DNA of 64,000 nt from an uncultured Mycoplasmatota bacterium (GTDB lineage Bacteria > Bacillota_I > Bacilli_A > RF39 > UBA660), in NCBI GenBank assembly GCA_900553855.1, contig USFG01000002.1:62001-126000 (forward strand), in the 5' to 3' direction. Below the pieces are notes generated by a model, which worked only from the letters and a program-made list of their open reading frames with translations, had not been told where the DNA came from and did not search any database. The number at the start of each line of letters is the position of its first letter. The first letter of the stretch is position 1. The translations under genes and the position numbers were made by a program. Below, piece after piece: positions 8,955 through 17,907 of this stretch.

Positions 8955-9068
8955 CTAACCTTGTCTTTGTTTATGTTTTGGATTATCACAGATAACCATA
9001 ACTTTACCTTTTCTTCTTATAATTCTACATTTAGCACACATTTTTTTTACAGATGGTCTAACTTTCAT
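8955..9068 (-). CDS. rpmJ: 50S ribosomal protein L36 (zinc-binding form)
   Basis: A 37-residue gene between infA and rpsM. It begins MKVRPSVKKMCAKC and has the Cys11-Cys14-Cys27-His32 zinc ligands of the C+ form of L36. It ends with TAG just before the GGAGG site of rpsM. Position, length and sequence leave little doubt. Confidence 0.96.
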   Translation of the reverse strand: MKVRPSVKKMCAKCRIIRRKGKVMVICDNPKHKQRQG

Positions 9069-9080
9069 TTTTGTTCCTCC

Positions 9081-9293
9081 TTATTTTCTATAAATAATTC
9101 GCCCACGTGTTAAATCATATGGTGAAAATTCAATAGTAACTTTATCGCCCGGTAAGATGCGAATGTAATTCATTCGTATTTTACCAGAAACGTGAGCTGT
9201 TACTACGACTCCATTTTCTAATTCAACCTTATATTCGTCTTTGATACAATCTATTACTTTACCATTAACTTCAATTTTAGTTTCTTTAGCCAC
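9081..9293 (-). CDS. infA: Translation initiation factor IF-1
   Basis: 70 residues, a single S1/OB-fold domain with the family pattern VSGKIRMNYIRILPGDKV and ending DLTRGRIIYRK. IF-1 occupies the ribosomal A site during initiation. It lies between map and rpmJ, the standard Firmicutes order. Confidence 0.96.
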   Translation of the reverse strand: MAKETKIEVNGKVIDCIKDEYKVELENGVVVTAHVSGKIRMNYIRILPGDKVTIEFSPYDLTRGRIIYRK

Positions 9294-9297
9294 TTTT

Positions 9298-10044
9298 TCA
9301 CTCTCCCGTTAATATTTCATATCCATCATCTGTGACAGCTACTGTATGCTCAAAATGAGCACTATTCTTACCATCTCTAGTAACAATAGTCCAGTCATCA
9401 TCTAAGATGTTAATATGTCTGGAACCAGCCGTTATCATCGGTTCAACCGCAATAACCATACCAGTTTTTAACTTCATACCTGTATTATACTTTCCATAAT
9501 TAAGTACATCAGGGTCTTCATGTAACTCACGTCCAACACCATGTCCACATAATTCTTGTACAACTCCATAATGATATTTATGAGCATACTCACTAATACG
9601 TGCACCAATGTTGTTTAAATGAGCTCCATCCTTAACTTCCTTTAAACCAACAAACAACATTTTTTCAGTATGATGCAATAATCTTTCATTTTCTCTCGAA
9701 ATCTTTCCAACTGGATAAGTCCAAGCTGAATCAGAATGGTATCCCTTATACAAAGTACAAATATCTAAAGTAACAATGTCACCTTCTTTAAGTACTCTAT
9801 CAGATCCAATTCCATGAACAACTTCATCATTTACTGAAACACAGATATTTCTTGGATAGCCTTCATAACCTAAGCAACTTGGTATTCCACCATGTTCTCT
9901 TATAAATTTTCCAGCTTCATCATCTATATATTTTGTTGTAATACCAGGTTTAATTAAAGACTTTAAATATTGATGTGTTAAATAAGTAATATGACCAGAT
10001 TCTTTAATTAAAGCTATTTCTTCTTTAGTTTTAATACTAACCAT
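9298..10044 (-). CDS. map: Methionine aminopeptidase type I
   Basis: 248 residues. The five metal ligands of type I enzymes are present: Asp94, Asp105, His168, Glu201 and Glu232, each offset by three from the E. coli numbering. It removes the initiator Met from nascent proteins, after deformylation. Embedded between adk and infA; the start overlaps the adk stop by one base. Confidence 0.96.
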   Translation of the reverse strand: MVSIKTKEEIALIKESGHITYLTHQYLKSLIKPGITTKYIDDEAGKFIREHGGIPSCLGYEGYPRNICVSVNDEVVHGIGSDRVLKEGDIVTLDICTLYKGYHSDSAWTYPVGKISRENERLLHHTEKMLFVGLKEVKDGAHLNNIGARISEYAHKYHYGVVQELCGHGVGRELHEDPDVLNYGKYNTGMKLKTGMVIAVEPMITAGSRHINILDDDWTIVTRDGKNSAHFEHTVAVTDDGYEILTGE

Positions 10045-10679
10045 TATTTAATCACTTTCTCTATTCTATCAAAAGTACCTTCTATATCAGTACTATCAAT
10101 AACTTCAAGTAAACCATTATTTTTATAATATTCAATTATAGGACTAGTACAATCAATATAAGTTTGATACCTATGTTTAAATGTTTCTTCATTATCATCA
10201 GATCTACTAATAAGTTCTTCACCACAATCATCACAAATCCATTCCTTTTTAGGTTTTAAATTTGTTCTATGATAACTCTTTGAACACTTAGGACAAAATA
10301 ACCTTCCAGTTACTCTATCCAATAAATAATTATAAGGTACATCTAAGTAAATTACAATATCTACTCTTTTATCTATCTCTTTTAATATTTTATTTAATAT
10401 ATCAATTTGATTTAAATCCCTTGGATATCCATCTAATATAAATGGACCATCTACGCTAATTAATTTATTCTTAAGTAGCGTAGATACAATTTCATCACTT
10501 ATTAAATTGCCACTATCCATTAATTCTTTTATATTTTTACCAATCTCACTTTGCTTAGCAATTTCACCTCTTAGTAAATCACCAGTTGAAATATGAGTAT
10601 AACCATATTTCTTAACAAGTAAATCACTTTGAGTTCCCTTACCAGCAGCTGGAGGCGCAATAAATATAATATTTTTCAT
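10044..10679 (-). CDS. adk: Adenylate kinase with zinc LID and variant P-loop
   Basis: 211 residues. It interconverts ATP, ADP and AMP. The AMP-binding motif HISTGDLLR and the DGYPRD motif are intact. The LID has four Cys (FCPKCSKSY and WICDDCGEE), the zinc-binding form common in Gram-positives. The P-loop reads APPAAGKGTQ (residues 8-17) instead of the usual GPPGAGKGT: two loop glycines are alanines while the catalytic GKGT is retained. It overlaps secY and map by one base each. Confidence 0.94.
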   Translation of the reverse strand: MKNIIFIAPPAAGKGTQSDLLVKKYGYTHISTGDLLRGEIAKQSEIGKNIKELMDSGNLISDEIVSTLLKNKLISVDGPFILDGYPRDLNQIDILNKILKEIDKRVDIVIYLDVPYNYLLDRVTGRLFCPKCSKSYHRTNLKPKKEWICDDCGEELISRSDDNEETFKHRYQTYIDCTSPIIEYYKNNGLLEVIDSTDIEGTFDRIEKVIK

Positions 10680-11947
10680 TATCTACTTCTTCTTCTTTTT
10701 CTAGAACCAGTATAACTTCTTGAAATTATAGAACTTTCTAACTGTTTATAAGTTTCAAGTGCAACACCTACAACTATGATTAACCCTGTACCACCTAATG
10801 TTACATTAGAAGGTAAATTAGAAATCTTAGTAAATATAATTGGTAATGCAGCTATAACCATAAGTCCTAAAGTTCCAAAAGTAGAAATTCTAGTTATTAC
10901 ATATTTTAAATACTTACTAGTAGCTTCTCCTGGTACTATTCCGGGAATATAACTACGATTAGTATCTAAATTTTCTGCCATTTCATCCGGATTTAACTCA
11001 AGTAATGTATAAAAATATCCAAATACGAATATTAATAACATATATAATATAAATCCAGTATAACTTGTATAAACAATATAATTATTTACGAAGTTTGTAA
11101 ATGCTTCTTTATTTAATATGTTAGCAATAACAGAAGGAATTCCAATTATTGCTGATGCAAATATTACTGGAACAACACTAGCAGTATTAAGCTTAATAGG
11201 AATATATGATTTTTCTCCTGCATAAGCTCCACTAGTACGATTCGAATATTGAATAGGTATTCTTCTTTCAGCAATTTGCATATAAACTACACCTAAAATA
11301 ATTGCTAAATAAACAATTATAAATAAAACAAATAAGATTATTCCAGAAGTCATATTATAACTTCCATTAATAATTAAATTTTGAAAAGCAGTAATAAATG
11401 TTGAAGGTAAATTGTTAACAATACCAGCCATTATTATTAATGACATACCATTACCAATACCTTTCTTAGTCATCTCATCACCAAGCCAAATTAGAAATGC
11501 AGTACCAGCAGTTAAATAAACTGTTGATTTAATAGTTGTCATTGCATCTCCCTTTAATAAGGTTAATGAGAATACATATGCTTGAACAAACGCTAAAAGC
11601 ATTCCAAGATATCTATTTATTTTGTTAATTTTTTGTCTACCTGTTGCTCCACTTTCTTTTAATTCCTTAAAATATGGAATAATATCCATTTGCAAAAGCT
11701 GTGTAATAATACTAGCAGTAATATAAGGCATAACACCTAAAGAGAAAATTGAAAATGTTTTTAAATTTCCTCCACTTACTAAACTTAATAACTCTAAGAA
11801 ACCTATGTTATTAGTAATGCTCTTTGCTCCAGGAATTATTATATTAGTTCCAAGAGCAAATATAGCTAAACACATTAAGGTAAACAATATTCTTTTGCGT
11901 AAATCCTTATTTGAAGGACTAAATAATCCTTTAAGATTTGCAAACAT
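10679..11947 (-). CDS. secY: Preprotein translocase subunit SecY
   Basis: 422 residues with about ten transmembrane segments, normal for SecY. Conserved parts include the plug/TM2 region (GVMPYITASIITQLLQM), the cytosolic loop with NRYLG, and the C5 loop ending in a basic tail (GSRKRRRSR). It is the protein-conducting channel and would export all secreted proteins here. Located between rplO and adk as expected. Confidence 0.97.
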   Translation of the reverse strand: MFANLKGLFSPSNKDLRKRILFTLMCLAIFALGTNIIIPGAKSITNNIGFLELLSLVSGGNLKTFSIFSLGVMPYITASIITQLLQMDIIPYFKELKESGATGRQKINKINRYLGMLLAFVQAYVFSLTLLKGDAMTTIKSTVYLTAGTAFLIWLGDEMTKKGIGNGMSLIIMAGIVNNLPSTFITAFQNLIINGSYNMTSGIILFVLFIIVYLAIILGVVYMQIAERRIPIQYSNRTSGAYAGEKSYIPIKLNTASVVPVIFASAIIGIPSVIANILNKEAFTNFVNNYIVYTSYTGFILYMLLIFVFGYFYTLLELNPDEMAENLDTNRSYIPGIVPGEATSKYLKYVITRISTFGTLGLMVIAALPIIFTKISNLPSNVTLGGTGLIIVVGVALETYKQLESSIISRSYTGSRKRRRSR

Positions 11948-11948
11948 A

Positions 11949-12389
11949 TTAAATCACCTCAGCAGTTCCACCAGCATTTTCAATCTTACTAACAGCCTTT
12001 GTAGAGAATCTATTAGCCTTAATTGTAATTTTCTTTTCTAATTCTCCATTACCTAAAACTTTTAATCCAGATAATTCTTTCTTAATAATTCCCATTTCTT
12101 TTAATAATTCAAGAGTAACAACATCACCATCATTAAATCTATTTAAGTCACTTAAATTGATTGTAGCATATCTAACTGTAAAGTTAGCGTTGTTAAATCC
12201 TCTCTTAGGAATTCTACGGTAAATTGGAGACTCACCACCACGGAACCAAGGTTTAATTGAAGCTCCGCTTCTTGATTTTTGTCCGTTTTCTCCACGAGTT
12301 GAAGTCTTACCCATACCAGAACCAGGTCCACGACCTACAATTTTTCTTCTTTTAGCTTCTGGTAATTTATTTAATTCATTTAATTTCAT
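11949..12389 (-). CDS. rplO: 50S ribosomal protein L15
   Basis: The ATG at 12389 (146 residues, start MKLNELNKLPEAKRRK) is chosen over an upstream start at 12416 because it matches family N-termini and has a GGAG site 7 nt upstream. The Gly-rich RNA-binding segment GRGPGSGMGKTSTRG is clear. It starts one base after the rpsE stop, so there is no room for rpmD (L30). Confidence 0.95.
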   Translation of the reverse strand: MKLNELNKLPEAKRRKIVGRGPGSGMGKTSTRGENGQKSRSGASIKPWFRGGESPIYRRIPKRGFNNANFTVRYATINLSDLNRFNDGDVVTLELLKEMGIIKKELSGLKVLGNGELEKKITIKANRFSTKAVSKIENAGGTAEVI

Positions 12390-12390
12390 A

Positions 12391-12987
12391 CTATAACTCC
12401 TCAACTTTCTTACCACGAAGTTCAGCGATATGTTCTTTTGATCTTTGTGATTTTAATGCTTCTAAAGTTGCTTTAGCAACATTAACTTGAGTGTTAGCTC
12501 CTAGTGATTTAGATACGATATCTTTAACACCAGCAATTTCAAGTACTGCACGAACAGCACCACCAGCGATAATACCAGTACCTTCTTTAGCAGGTTTAAT
12601 TAATACTTTAGCTCTTCCACATTTACCAATTTGATCATGTGAAATAGTTCTACCATCAACGATGTCAACTTTAACTAAATTCTTATTAGCAGCTTGAATA
12701 CCTTTTTTGATAGCTTCTGGAACTTCCATAGATTTTCCAGTTCCAATTCCTACTAAACCTTTTCCATCACCTACTACCATAGTAGCAGCAAATCTAAAGT
12801 GTCTTCCACCTTTAGTAACTTTAGTTACACGAGTGATAGAAATAACTTTTTCTTCTAATAATTTTTTCTTTGGTTCAAAGTTTTTATTAGATTTTCTATT
12901 TTTATTATTTTTAAAGTTTTTATTATCTCTAACTACTTTTTCAGTTTTTACTTCTTCAGTAGTCATAACTTCTTTATTTTCTTCCAT
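12391..12987 (-). CDS. rpsE: 30S ribosomal protein S5 with charged N-terminal extension
   Basis: 198 residues, about 30-35 longer than typical S5. The extra part is a Lys/Asn/Glu-rich N-terminus (first about 43 residues). The core begins at about residue 45 and contains the S5 signature (GKGLVGIGTGKSMEVPEAI) and the C-terminal fold. S5 helps decoding accuracy and mRNA entry. rplO follows directly. Confidence 0.95.
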   Translation of the reverse strand: MEENKEVMTTEEVKTEKVVRDNKNFKNNKNRKSNKNFEPKKKLLEEKVISITRVTKVTKGGRHFRFAATMVVGDGKGLVGIGTGKSMEVPEAIKKGIQAANKNLVKVDIVDGRTISHDQIGKCGRAKVLIKPAKEGTGIIAGGAVRAVLEIAGVKDIVSKSLGANTQVNVAKATLEALKSQRSKEHIAELRGKKVEEL

Positions 12988-13000
12988 TATTTCCCTCCCT

Positions 13001-13357
13001 CTAGAACTCTAATCCGTTTTCTCTAGCAGCATTTGCTAAAGCTTCTACACGGCCATGATATTGGTATCCACCTCTATCGAATACTACTTTAGTAATACCA
13101 GCTTTAACAGCTTTTTTAGCTATATCTGCACCAACTAAAGCAGCACCTTCAATGTTTCCACCATTATCGATTTTTAACATTACGCTTGATGAAGCAACTA
13201 AAGTAGTTTGACTTTCATCATCAATAATTTGTGCATAAATTTCTTTATTTGATCTAAATACATTAAGTCTAGGCATTTCTTTAGTTCCAAAAACATTTTT
13301 GCGAACTCTTTCATGTCTCATAACTCTAGATACATTTCTTGATTCTTTCTTTATCAT
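13001..13357 (-). CDS. rplR: 50S ribosomal protein L18
   Basis: 118 residues. The basic N-terminus (RVMRHERVRKNVFGT) and the C-terminal VVFDRGGYQYHGRVEALA motif, which binds 5S rRNA, are typical. It lies between rplF and rpsE. Confidence 0.96.
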   Translation of the reverse strand: MIKKESRNVSRVMRHERVRKNVFGTKEMPRLNVFRSNKEIYAQIIDDESQTTLVASSSVMLKIDNGGNIEGAALVGADIAKKAVKAGITKVVFDRGGYQYHGRVEALANAARENGLEF

Positions 13358-13365
13358 AAATCCTC

Positions 13366-13905
13366 CTACTTAGAAGCCTTCTTACCTTCTTTACGTCTAA
13401 TAACTTCGCCTTTATAACGAATACCTTTTCCTTTATATGGTTCAGGTTTTCTAATCTTACGAATATTAGCCGCAAATTCAGTTACTTTTTGCTTATCAAT
13501 TCCACTTAATTTTAATTCAGTTGTAGATGGTGCTTCAACTGTTATCCCTTCAGGAATATCTACAACCACTGGATGACTGAATCCTGCTGAAACATTAATT
13601 TGTTTTCCAGATACTTGGAATCTATATCCAACACCAACAGTTTCAAGTTCAACTGTATATCCTTTAGATACCCCAATAATCATATTTTCAATTAAAGCAT
13701 TTGTTGTACCATGAATTGATTTTGTAAATAATTCTTCATTAGCTCTTTTACAAGTTAATTTATTATCTTCAATATTAATACTGATTAAATTATTAAATTC
13801 TTCTGTTAATTCACCTTTAGGTCCTTTAACAGTTACTTTATTACCATCTAATGTAACAGTTACATCAGAAGGAATATGTATTACTCTATTTCCTATTCTA
13901 CTCAT
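13366..13905 (-). CDS. rplF: 50S ribosomal protein L6
   Basis: 179 residues, normal length. Two alpha/beta repeats are visible; the C-terminal signature IRKIRKPEPYKGKGIRYKGE is intact. L6 sits near the factor-binding site of the 50S subunit. Located between rpsH and rplR. Confidence 0.97.
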   Translation of the reverse strand: MSRIGNRVIHIPSDVTVTLDGNKVTVKGPKGELTEEFNNLISINIEDNKLTCKRANEELFTKSIHGTTNALIENMIIGVSKGYTVELETVGVGYRFQVSGKQINVSAGFSHPVVVDIPEGITVEAPSTTELKLSGIDKQKVTEFAANIRKIRKPEPYKGKGIRYKGEVIRRKEGKKASK

Positions 13906-13920
13906 AATATCAGTTTTTCC

Positions 13921-14313
13921 TTACCAAATATAGGCAAGTACTTCTCCTCCTAGACCAGCATTTCTTGCTTCTTTGTCAGTCATAATTCCTTTACTTGTAG
14001 AAATAATTGCAATACCAAGTCCGTTAAGTACTCTTGGAAGTTCATCATGTTTAGCATAAACTCTAAGACCAGGTTTACTAATTCTCTTTAAACCAGTAAT
14101 AACTCTTTCTTTCTTATTTTCACCATATTTTAGTGATAAATCTAACATTTTAGTTTCTTCATTACTACTATAATCATTAATATAGCCTTCTTCTTTTAAG
14201 ATTCTAGCTATTTCTCTAGTCATCTTAGTATTTAAAACTGCAACATTAGCATATTTCATTTGACCTGCATTACGAATTCTTGTAAGCATATCAGCTATTG
14301 TATCGTTTACCAT
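13921..14313 (-). CDS. rpsH: 30S ribosomal protein S8
   Basis: 130 residues starting MVNDTIADMLTRIRNA and ending in the S8 signature (STSKGIMTDKEARNAGLGG). It binds the central domain of 16S rRNA. Order rpsN-rpsH-rplF is standard. Confidence 0.97.
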   Translation of the reverse strand: MVNDTIADMLTRIRNAGQMKYANVAVLNTKMTREIARILKEEGYINDYSSNEETKMLDLSLKYGENKKERVITGLKRISKPGLRVYAKHDELPRVLNGLGIAIISTSKGIMTDKEARNAGLGGEVLAYIW

Positions 14314-14327
14314 AATTTACTTCCTTT

Positions 14328-14513
14328 CTACCAACTTGATTTCTTTACGCCTGGGATTTTACCTTCATTTGCTAATTCTCTAAAGCAAATACGACATAAT
14401 CCAAATTTACGTAAAACTCCATGAGGTCTTCCACATCTTTCGCAACGAGTGTATGCTCTAACCTTAAATTTAGGAGTTCTTGAATTTTTAACTTTTAAAC
14501 TAGTTTTTGCCAT
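14328..14513 (-). CDS. rpsN: 30S ribosomal protein S14, type Z (zinc-binding)
   Basis: 61 residues. The zinc ligands Cys24, Cys27, Cys40 and Cys43 are present, which defines the short C+ form (type Z) of S14. It lies between rplE and rpsH as in Bacilli. Confidence 0.97.
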   Translation of the reverse strand: MAKTSLKVKNSRTPKFKVRAYTRCERCGRPHGVLRKFGLCRICFRELANEGKIPGVKKSSW

Positions 14514-14523
14514 CTCTCATTAC

Positions 14524-15063
14524 CTACTTTCTAAATGGAAGTCCAAAGCCTTTTAATAATTCTAAAGCTTCTTCATTAGTTTTTGCTGTTGTAACAAAAA
14601 CAATATCCATACCTCTTAATTTAACTACATTATCATAATCGATTTCTGGGAAAATTAATTGATCTTTAATTCCTAAAGTATAATTTCCTCTACCATCGAA
14701 AGCTTTTGGTGATATACCTCTAAAATCTCTTACACGAGGTAAAGCAATTTTAATTAATTTTTCTAAGAATACATACATATTTTCCCCACGTAATGTTACT
14801 TTAGTTCCAATACTTTGTCCTTCTCTTAATTTAAATCCTGCAATTGATTTTTTAGCTTTTGTAATAACTGCATGTTGACCAGTTATAGCTTCTAAATCAG
14901 CTCTAGCAGCATCTATTAATTTATCATCATGAGATCCATCTCCAACACCAATATTAACTACAATTTTCTCTAATTTAGGAATTTCCATAACTGAAGAATA
15001 ATTAAATTTTTCTTTAAGTGCTGGTTTGATATCTTTATTATATAATTCTTTTAATGAATTCAT
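14524..15063 (-). CDS. rplE: 50S ribosomal protein L5
   Basis: 179 residues. The L5 signature (GVGDGSHDDKLIDAARADLE, then GQHAVITKAKKSIAGFKLRE) is clear. It binds 5S rRNA together with L18. Its start overlaps the rplX stop by one base. Confidence 0.97.
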   Translation of the reverse strand: MNSLKELYNKDIKPALKEKFNYSSVMEIPKLEKIVVNIGVGDGSHDDKLIDAARADLEAITGQHAVITKAKKSIAGFKLREGQSIGTKVTLRGENMYVFLEKLIKIALPRVRDFRGISPKAFDGRGNYTLGIKDQLIFPEIDYDNVVKLRGMDIVFVTTAKTNEEALELLKGFGLPFRK

Positions 15064-15365
15064 TATTTATCACCTGTGCCCTTCTTTTTAGTAGCTTTCT
15101 TTTCAGTTTTTACTTCTTTAACTTCTTTTGTTTTTTTGTTTTCTTTAGCTGTTAATACTTTTACATTAGATACATGAATAGGATTTTCAACTTCTAATAT
15201 TCCACCAGTTTCATTCATTCTTGATGGTTTCATATGTTTTTTAACAATATTTACGCCTTCAACAACTACACGGTCTTTTTTTCTTAAAGTATATAATACT
15301 TTTCCTTCCTTACCTTTATCTTTTCCGGTAAGTACTTTAACATTATCTCCAACTTTAACTTTCAT
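15063..15365 (-). CDS. rplX: 50S ribosomal protein L24 with Lys/Glu tail
   Basis: 100 residues. The KOW motif is at the N-terminus (VGDNVKVLTGKDKGKEGKVL). After about residue 75 the chain becomes a low-complexity Lys/Glu/Thr tail. L24 nucleates early 50S assembly. Confidence 0.95.
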   Translation of the reverse strand: MKVKVGDNVKVLTGKDKGKEGKVLYTLRKKDRVVVEGVNIVKKHMKPSRMNETGGILEVENPIHVSNVKVLTAKENKKTKEVKEVKTEKKATKKKGTGDK

Positions 15366-15373
15366 ATATCCTC

Positions 15374-15742
15374 CTATAATACCTCAGGAGCAAGTGAAAC
15401 GATCTTATTAAATTCTTTATCACGTAATTCACGAGCAACTGGTCCTAATACACGAGTTCCGATAGGTGATTTATCATCTTTAATTAATACACATGCATTG
15501 TCATTAAATTTGATATAACTACCATCATCTCTTCTAACTCCTTGTTTAGTTCTAACAATAACAGCTTTAACAACTTTTCCTTCTTTAACATTACTGTTAG
15601 GAATTGCTTTTTTAACAGTTCCAACAACAATATCACCAATATTTCCATAAACACGTTTGCTTCCACCTAGTACTCTAATAACCATAACTTCACGAGCACC
15701 AGAGTTGTCAGCAACCTTTAATCTACTTTGTTGCATTAACAT
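15374..15742 (-). CDS. rplN: 50S ribosomal protein L14
   Basis: 122 residues beginning MLMQQSRLKVADNSGARE, with the L14 signature and the terminal LAPEVL. It forms part of the L3-L14-L19 cluster at the subunit interface. Flanked by rpsQ and rplX as usual. Confidence 0.97.
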   Translation of the reverse strand: MLMQQSRLKVADNSGAREVMVIRVLGGSKRVYGNIGDIVVGTVKKAIPNSNVKEGKVVKAVIVRTKQGVRRDDGSYIKFNDNACVLIKDDKSPIGTRVLGPVARELRDKEFNKIVSLAPEVL

Positions 15743-15754
15743 ATTAAAAACCTC

Positions 15755-16012
15755 CTATAGAACAACAGCTTCTTGAATAACTTCTACTAGTTCATATCTC
15801 TTAGTTTTAGATAAAGGTCTAGTTTGAGCAATTCTTACTGTGTCTCCTACTTTAGCTTTATTAGCTTCATCATGAGCAGCATATTTCTTAGAATATTTTA
15901 CTCTCTTTTTATATAATGGGTCTTTACGATAAGTTTCAACTAATACTGTAATAGTTTTATCATTAACATTACTTACAACTTTTCCTATTAATTCAGCTCT
16001 TTTATTTTCCAT
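15755..16012 (-). CDS. rpsQ: 30S ribosomal protein S17
   Basis: 85 residues, OB-fold. The signature GDTVRIAQTRPLSKTKRYELV is present. It overlaps the rpmC stop by one base. Confidence 0.96.
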   Translation of the reverse strand: MENKRAELIGKVVSNVNDKTITVLVETYRKDPLYKKRVKYSKKYAAHDEANKAKVGDTVRIAQTRPLSKTKRYELVEVIQEAVVL

Positions 16013-16209
16013 TAGTTTTCACTCCCATCCATTTCAGTTAATATAGTTTTCATTCTAGCTACATCTTTTCTTAATTCATGAATTCTATGAGGTTTATCTA
16101 ATGTTCCTGTAGCTTTTTTCATTCTTAAATCAAATAATTCTTCTTTTGTCTTAACGATTTGTTTTTCTATTTCTTCTTTAGACATTTTACGAATATCACT
16201 AGTTTTCAT
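16012..16209 (-). CDS. rpmC: 50S ribosomal protein L29
   Basis: 65 residues, two helices, with the KEELFDLRMKKATGTLDKPH signature. It sits at the polypeptide exit and helps recruit trigger factor and SRP. It overlaps rplP by 11 bp. Confidence 0.96.
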   Translation of the reverse strand: MKTSDIRKMSKEEIEKQIVKTKEELFDLRMKKATGTLDKPHRIHELRKDVARMKTILTEMDGSEN

Positions 16210-16627
16210 TATTATTAACCCCTTCCTTCATAACAAATTTAGTTTTAACAGAAATCTTATGTGATGCAAGTCTTAAAGCCTCTCTTGCAGTAGCTTCATC
16301 TACACCAGCAATTTCAAACATAATTTTTCCTTCTTTTACAACTGCAACCCATTCTTTTACATCACCTTTACCAGTACCTTGACGAGTTTCTAAAGGTTTT
16401 TGAGTACGAGCTAGTTGTGGGAAGATATTAATCCAAACTTTTCCACCACGTTTCATATAACGAGTCATCGCAATACGAGCAGCTTCGATTTGTTTAGCAT
16501 TAACATATCCACCCTCTTTGGCCATTAGACCATATTCACCATTAGTTAATGTAAGGTTTCCTTTAGAATGTCCTTCATAACTAACTCTGTGAGGTTTACG
16601 ATATTTAACTCTCTTAGGCATTAACAT
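16199..16627 (-). CDS. rplP: 50S ribosomal protein L16
   Basis: The ATG at 16627 (142 residues, MLMPKRVKYRKPHR) is preferred to an upstream start at 16642: it matches L16 family starts and follows GGAGG by 8 nt. It overlaps the end of rpsC by 14 bp. The central GGKVWINIFPQLARTQKPLE motif is typical. L16 organises the A-site region of the 50S subunit. Confidence 0.95.
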   Translation of the reverse strand: MLMPKRVKYRKPHRVSYEGHSKGNLTLTNGEYGLMAKEGGYVNAKQIEAARIAMTRYMKRGGKVWINIFPQLARTQKPLETRQGTGKGDVKEWVAVVKEGKIMFEIAGVDEATAREALRLASHKISVKTKFVMKEGVNNNEN

Positions 16628-17279
16628 TGTTATCGCCTCCATTTTTCTTCTTACTTGGAAGAATTTCTCCCTTATAAATCCATACTTTTACTCCGACTTT
16701 ACCATAAGTTGTAGGAGCAGTAGCTGTTGCATAATCAATGTCAGCTCTAATAGTATGTAGTGGAACAGTACCTTCAGTATAACCTTCAGTACGAGCCATT
16801 TCAGCACCACCAAGTCTACCAGAAACAGCAGTTTTAACTCCAACAGCTCCAGCTTTCATAACATTTTTGATAGCTTGTTTTTGAACTGTTCTGAAGTTTG
16901 CTCTATTTTCAATTTGTTTAGCAATTGTATCAGCAACGATTTGAGCACTAAGATTAGGATTCTTTTCTTCAACTATAGTTACATAGAAATCTTCACCAAT
17001 AGCTTTTTTGATTTCTTTTCTTAGTTTTTCAATATCTTCTCCGCCTCTACCAATGATAACTCCTGGTTTAGCAGTACGAATTTTAATTTCATTTCTCTTT
17101 GGTTTTCTTTCAATGATAATTTCTGCAACAGCAGCATCTTTTAAGTAACCTGCTAAGAAATCTCTTAATTTTAAATCATTATTTAATTTTGTGGCATAAT
17201 CTTTTTTAGCATACCATTTAGATTGCCAATCTTTATTAACACCTAGTCTTAATCCATTAGGATTTACTTTTTGTCCCAT
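16614..17279 (-). CDS. rpsC: 30S ribosomal protein S3
   Basis: 221 residues. The KH RNA-binding domain (GVIIGRGGEDIEKLRKEI) is at about 75-95 and the C-terminal signature (SGRLGGAEMARTE) at about 155-167. S3 lines the mRNA entry channel. Confidence 0.97.
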   Translation of the reverse strand: MGQKVNPNGLRLGVNKDWQSKWYAKKDYATKLNNDLKLRDFLAGYLKDAAVAEIIIERKPKRNEIKIRTAKPGVIIGRGGEDIEKLRKEIKKAIGEDFYVTIVEEKNPNLSAQIVADTIAKQIENRANFRTVQKQAIKNVMKAGAVGVKTAVSGRLGGAEMARTEGYTEGTVPLHTIRADIDYATATAPTTYGKVGVKVWIYKGEILPSKKKNGGDNNVNA

Positions 17280-17282
17280 TAA

Positions 17283-17624
17283 TTATGCCTCCTTTCCGTC
17301 ACTAACTTTAACAGTTATATGACTTGTTCTTTTATCTCTTCTGTCAACTTTAGTTCTTGAACCAAATTTAATTCTCTTTAAAACAGGTCCCGGATTAATA
17401 AAGCATTCAGATACAAATAATTCTTCTTCTTTTAAGTTTAAATTGTTAACAGCATTAGCTGTAGCAGAATTTAAAACTTTTAAGATTAATCTACTTGATT
17501 TAGTATTAGTATTATTTAAAATAGCTCTAGCATCTTTAACAGACTTTCCTCTTATTAAATCAAGAGTCATTCTTGCTTTACGAGGTGCTACGATAGCCAT
17601 TTTATGCATTGCATAAGCTTCCAT
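17283..17624 (-). CDS. rplV: 50S ribosomal protein L22
   Basis: 113 residues. The N-terminal APRKARMTLDLIRGKSVKDA helix and the C-terminal hairpin (GPVLKRIKFGSRTKVDRRDK) that lines the exit tunnel are both present. Located between rpsS and rpsC. Confidence 0.97.
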   Translation of the reverse strand: MEAYAMHKMAIVAPRKARMTLDLIRGKSVKDARAILNNTNTKSSRLILKVLNSATANAVNNLNLKEEELFVSECFINPGPVLKRIKFGSRTKVDRRDKRTSHITVKVSDGKEA

Positions 17625-17633
17625 CTAATCCTC

Positions 17634-17897
17634 CTACTTATTTCCAGCATGGCCAGTAAATTTACGAGTTAATGCAAATTCACCTAATTTATGACCAACC
17701 ATTTCTTCAGTTATATAAACTGGTATAAATTCTCTTCCATTATGAACAGCAATTGTATGTCCAATGAAATCTGGGAAGATAGTTGAACGACGAGACCAAG
17801 TTTTAACAACTTCTTTTTTATTTGCTTCATTTAATTTTTTAATTTTATTCATAAGACTCTTATCAACGAAAGGTCCTTTTTTTAAACTTCTTGCCAT
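17634..17897 (-). CDS. rpsS: 30S ribosomal protein S19
   Basis: 87 residues starting MARSLKKGPFVDKSLMNKI. The S19 signature (FIGHTIAVHNGREFIPVYI) is intact. It contacts S13 and the A-site finger. Located between rplB and rplV. Confidence 0.97.
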   Translation of the reverse strand: MARSLKKGPFVDKSLMNKIKKLNEANKKEVVKTWSRRSTIFPDFIGHTIAVHNGREFIPVYITEEMVGHKLGEFALTRKFTGHAGNK

Positions 17898-17907
17898 CTA
17901 TATCCTC

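Noticed and set aside
8955..9068. A gap between infA and rpsM suggesting loss of rpmJ
   Set aside because: Translation of the minus strand shows a complete 37-residue rpmJ.
12707..13012. A 101-codon plus-strand ORF opposite rpsE
   Set aside because: Shadow of the rpsE coding strand (Phe/Leu/Ser-rich complement of Lys/Glu-rich codons).
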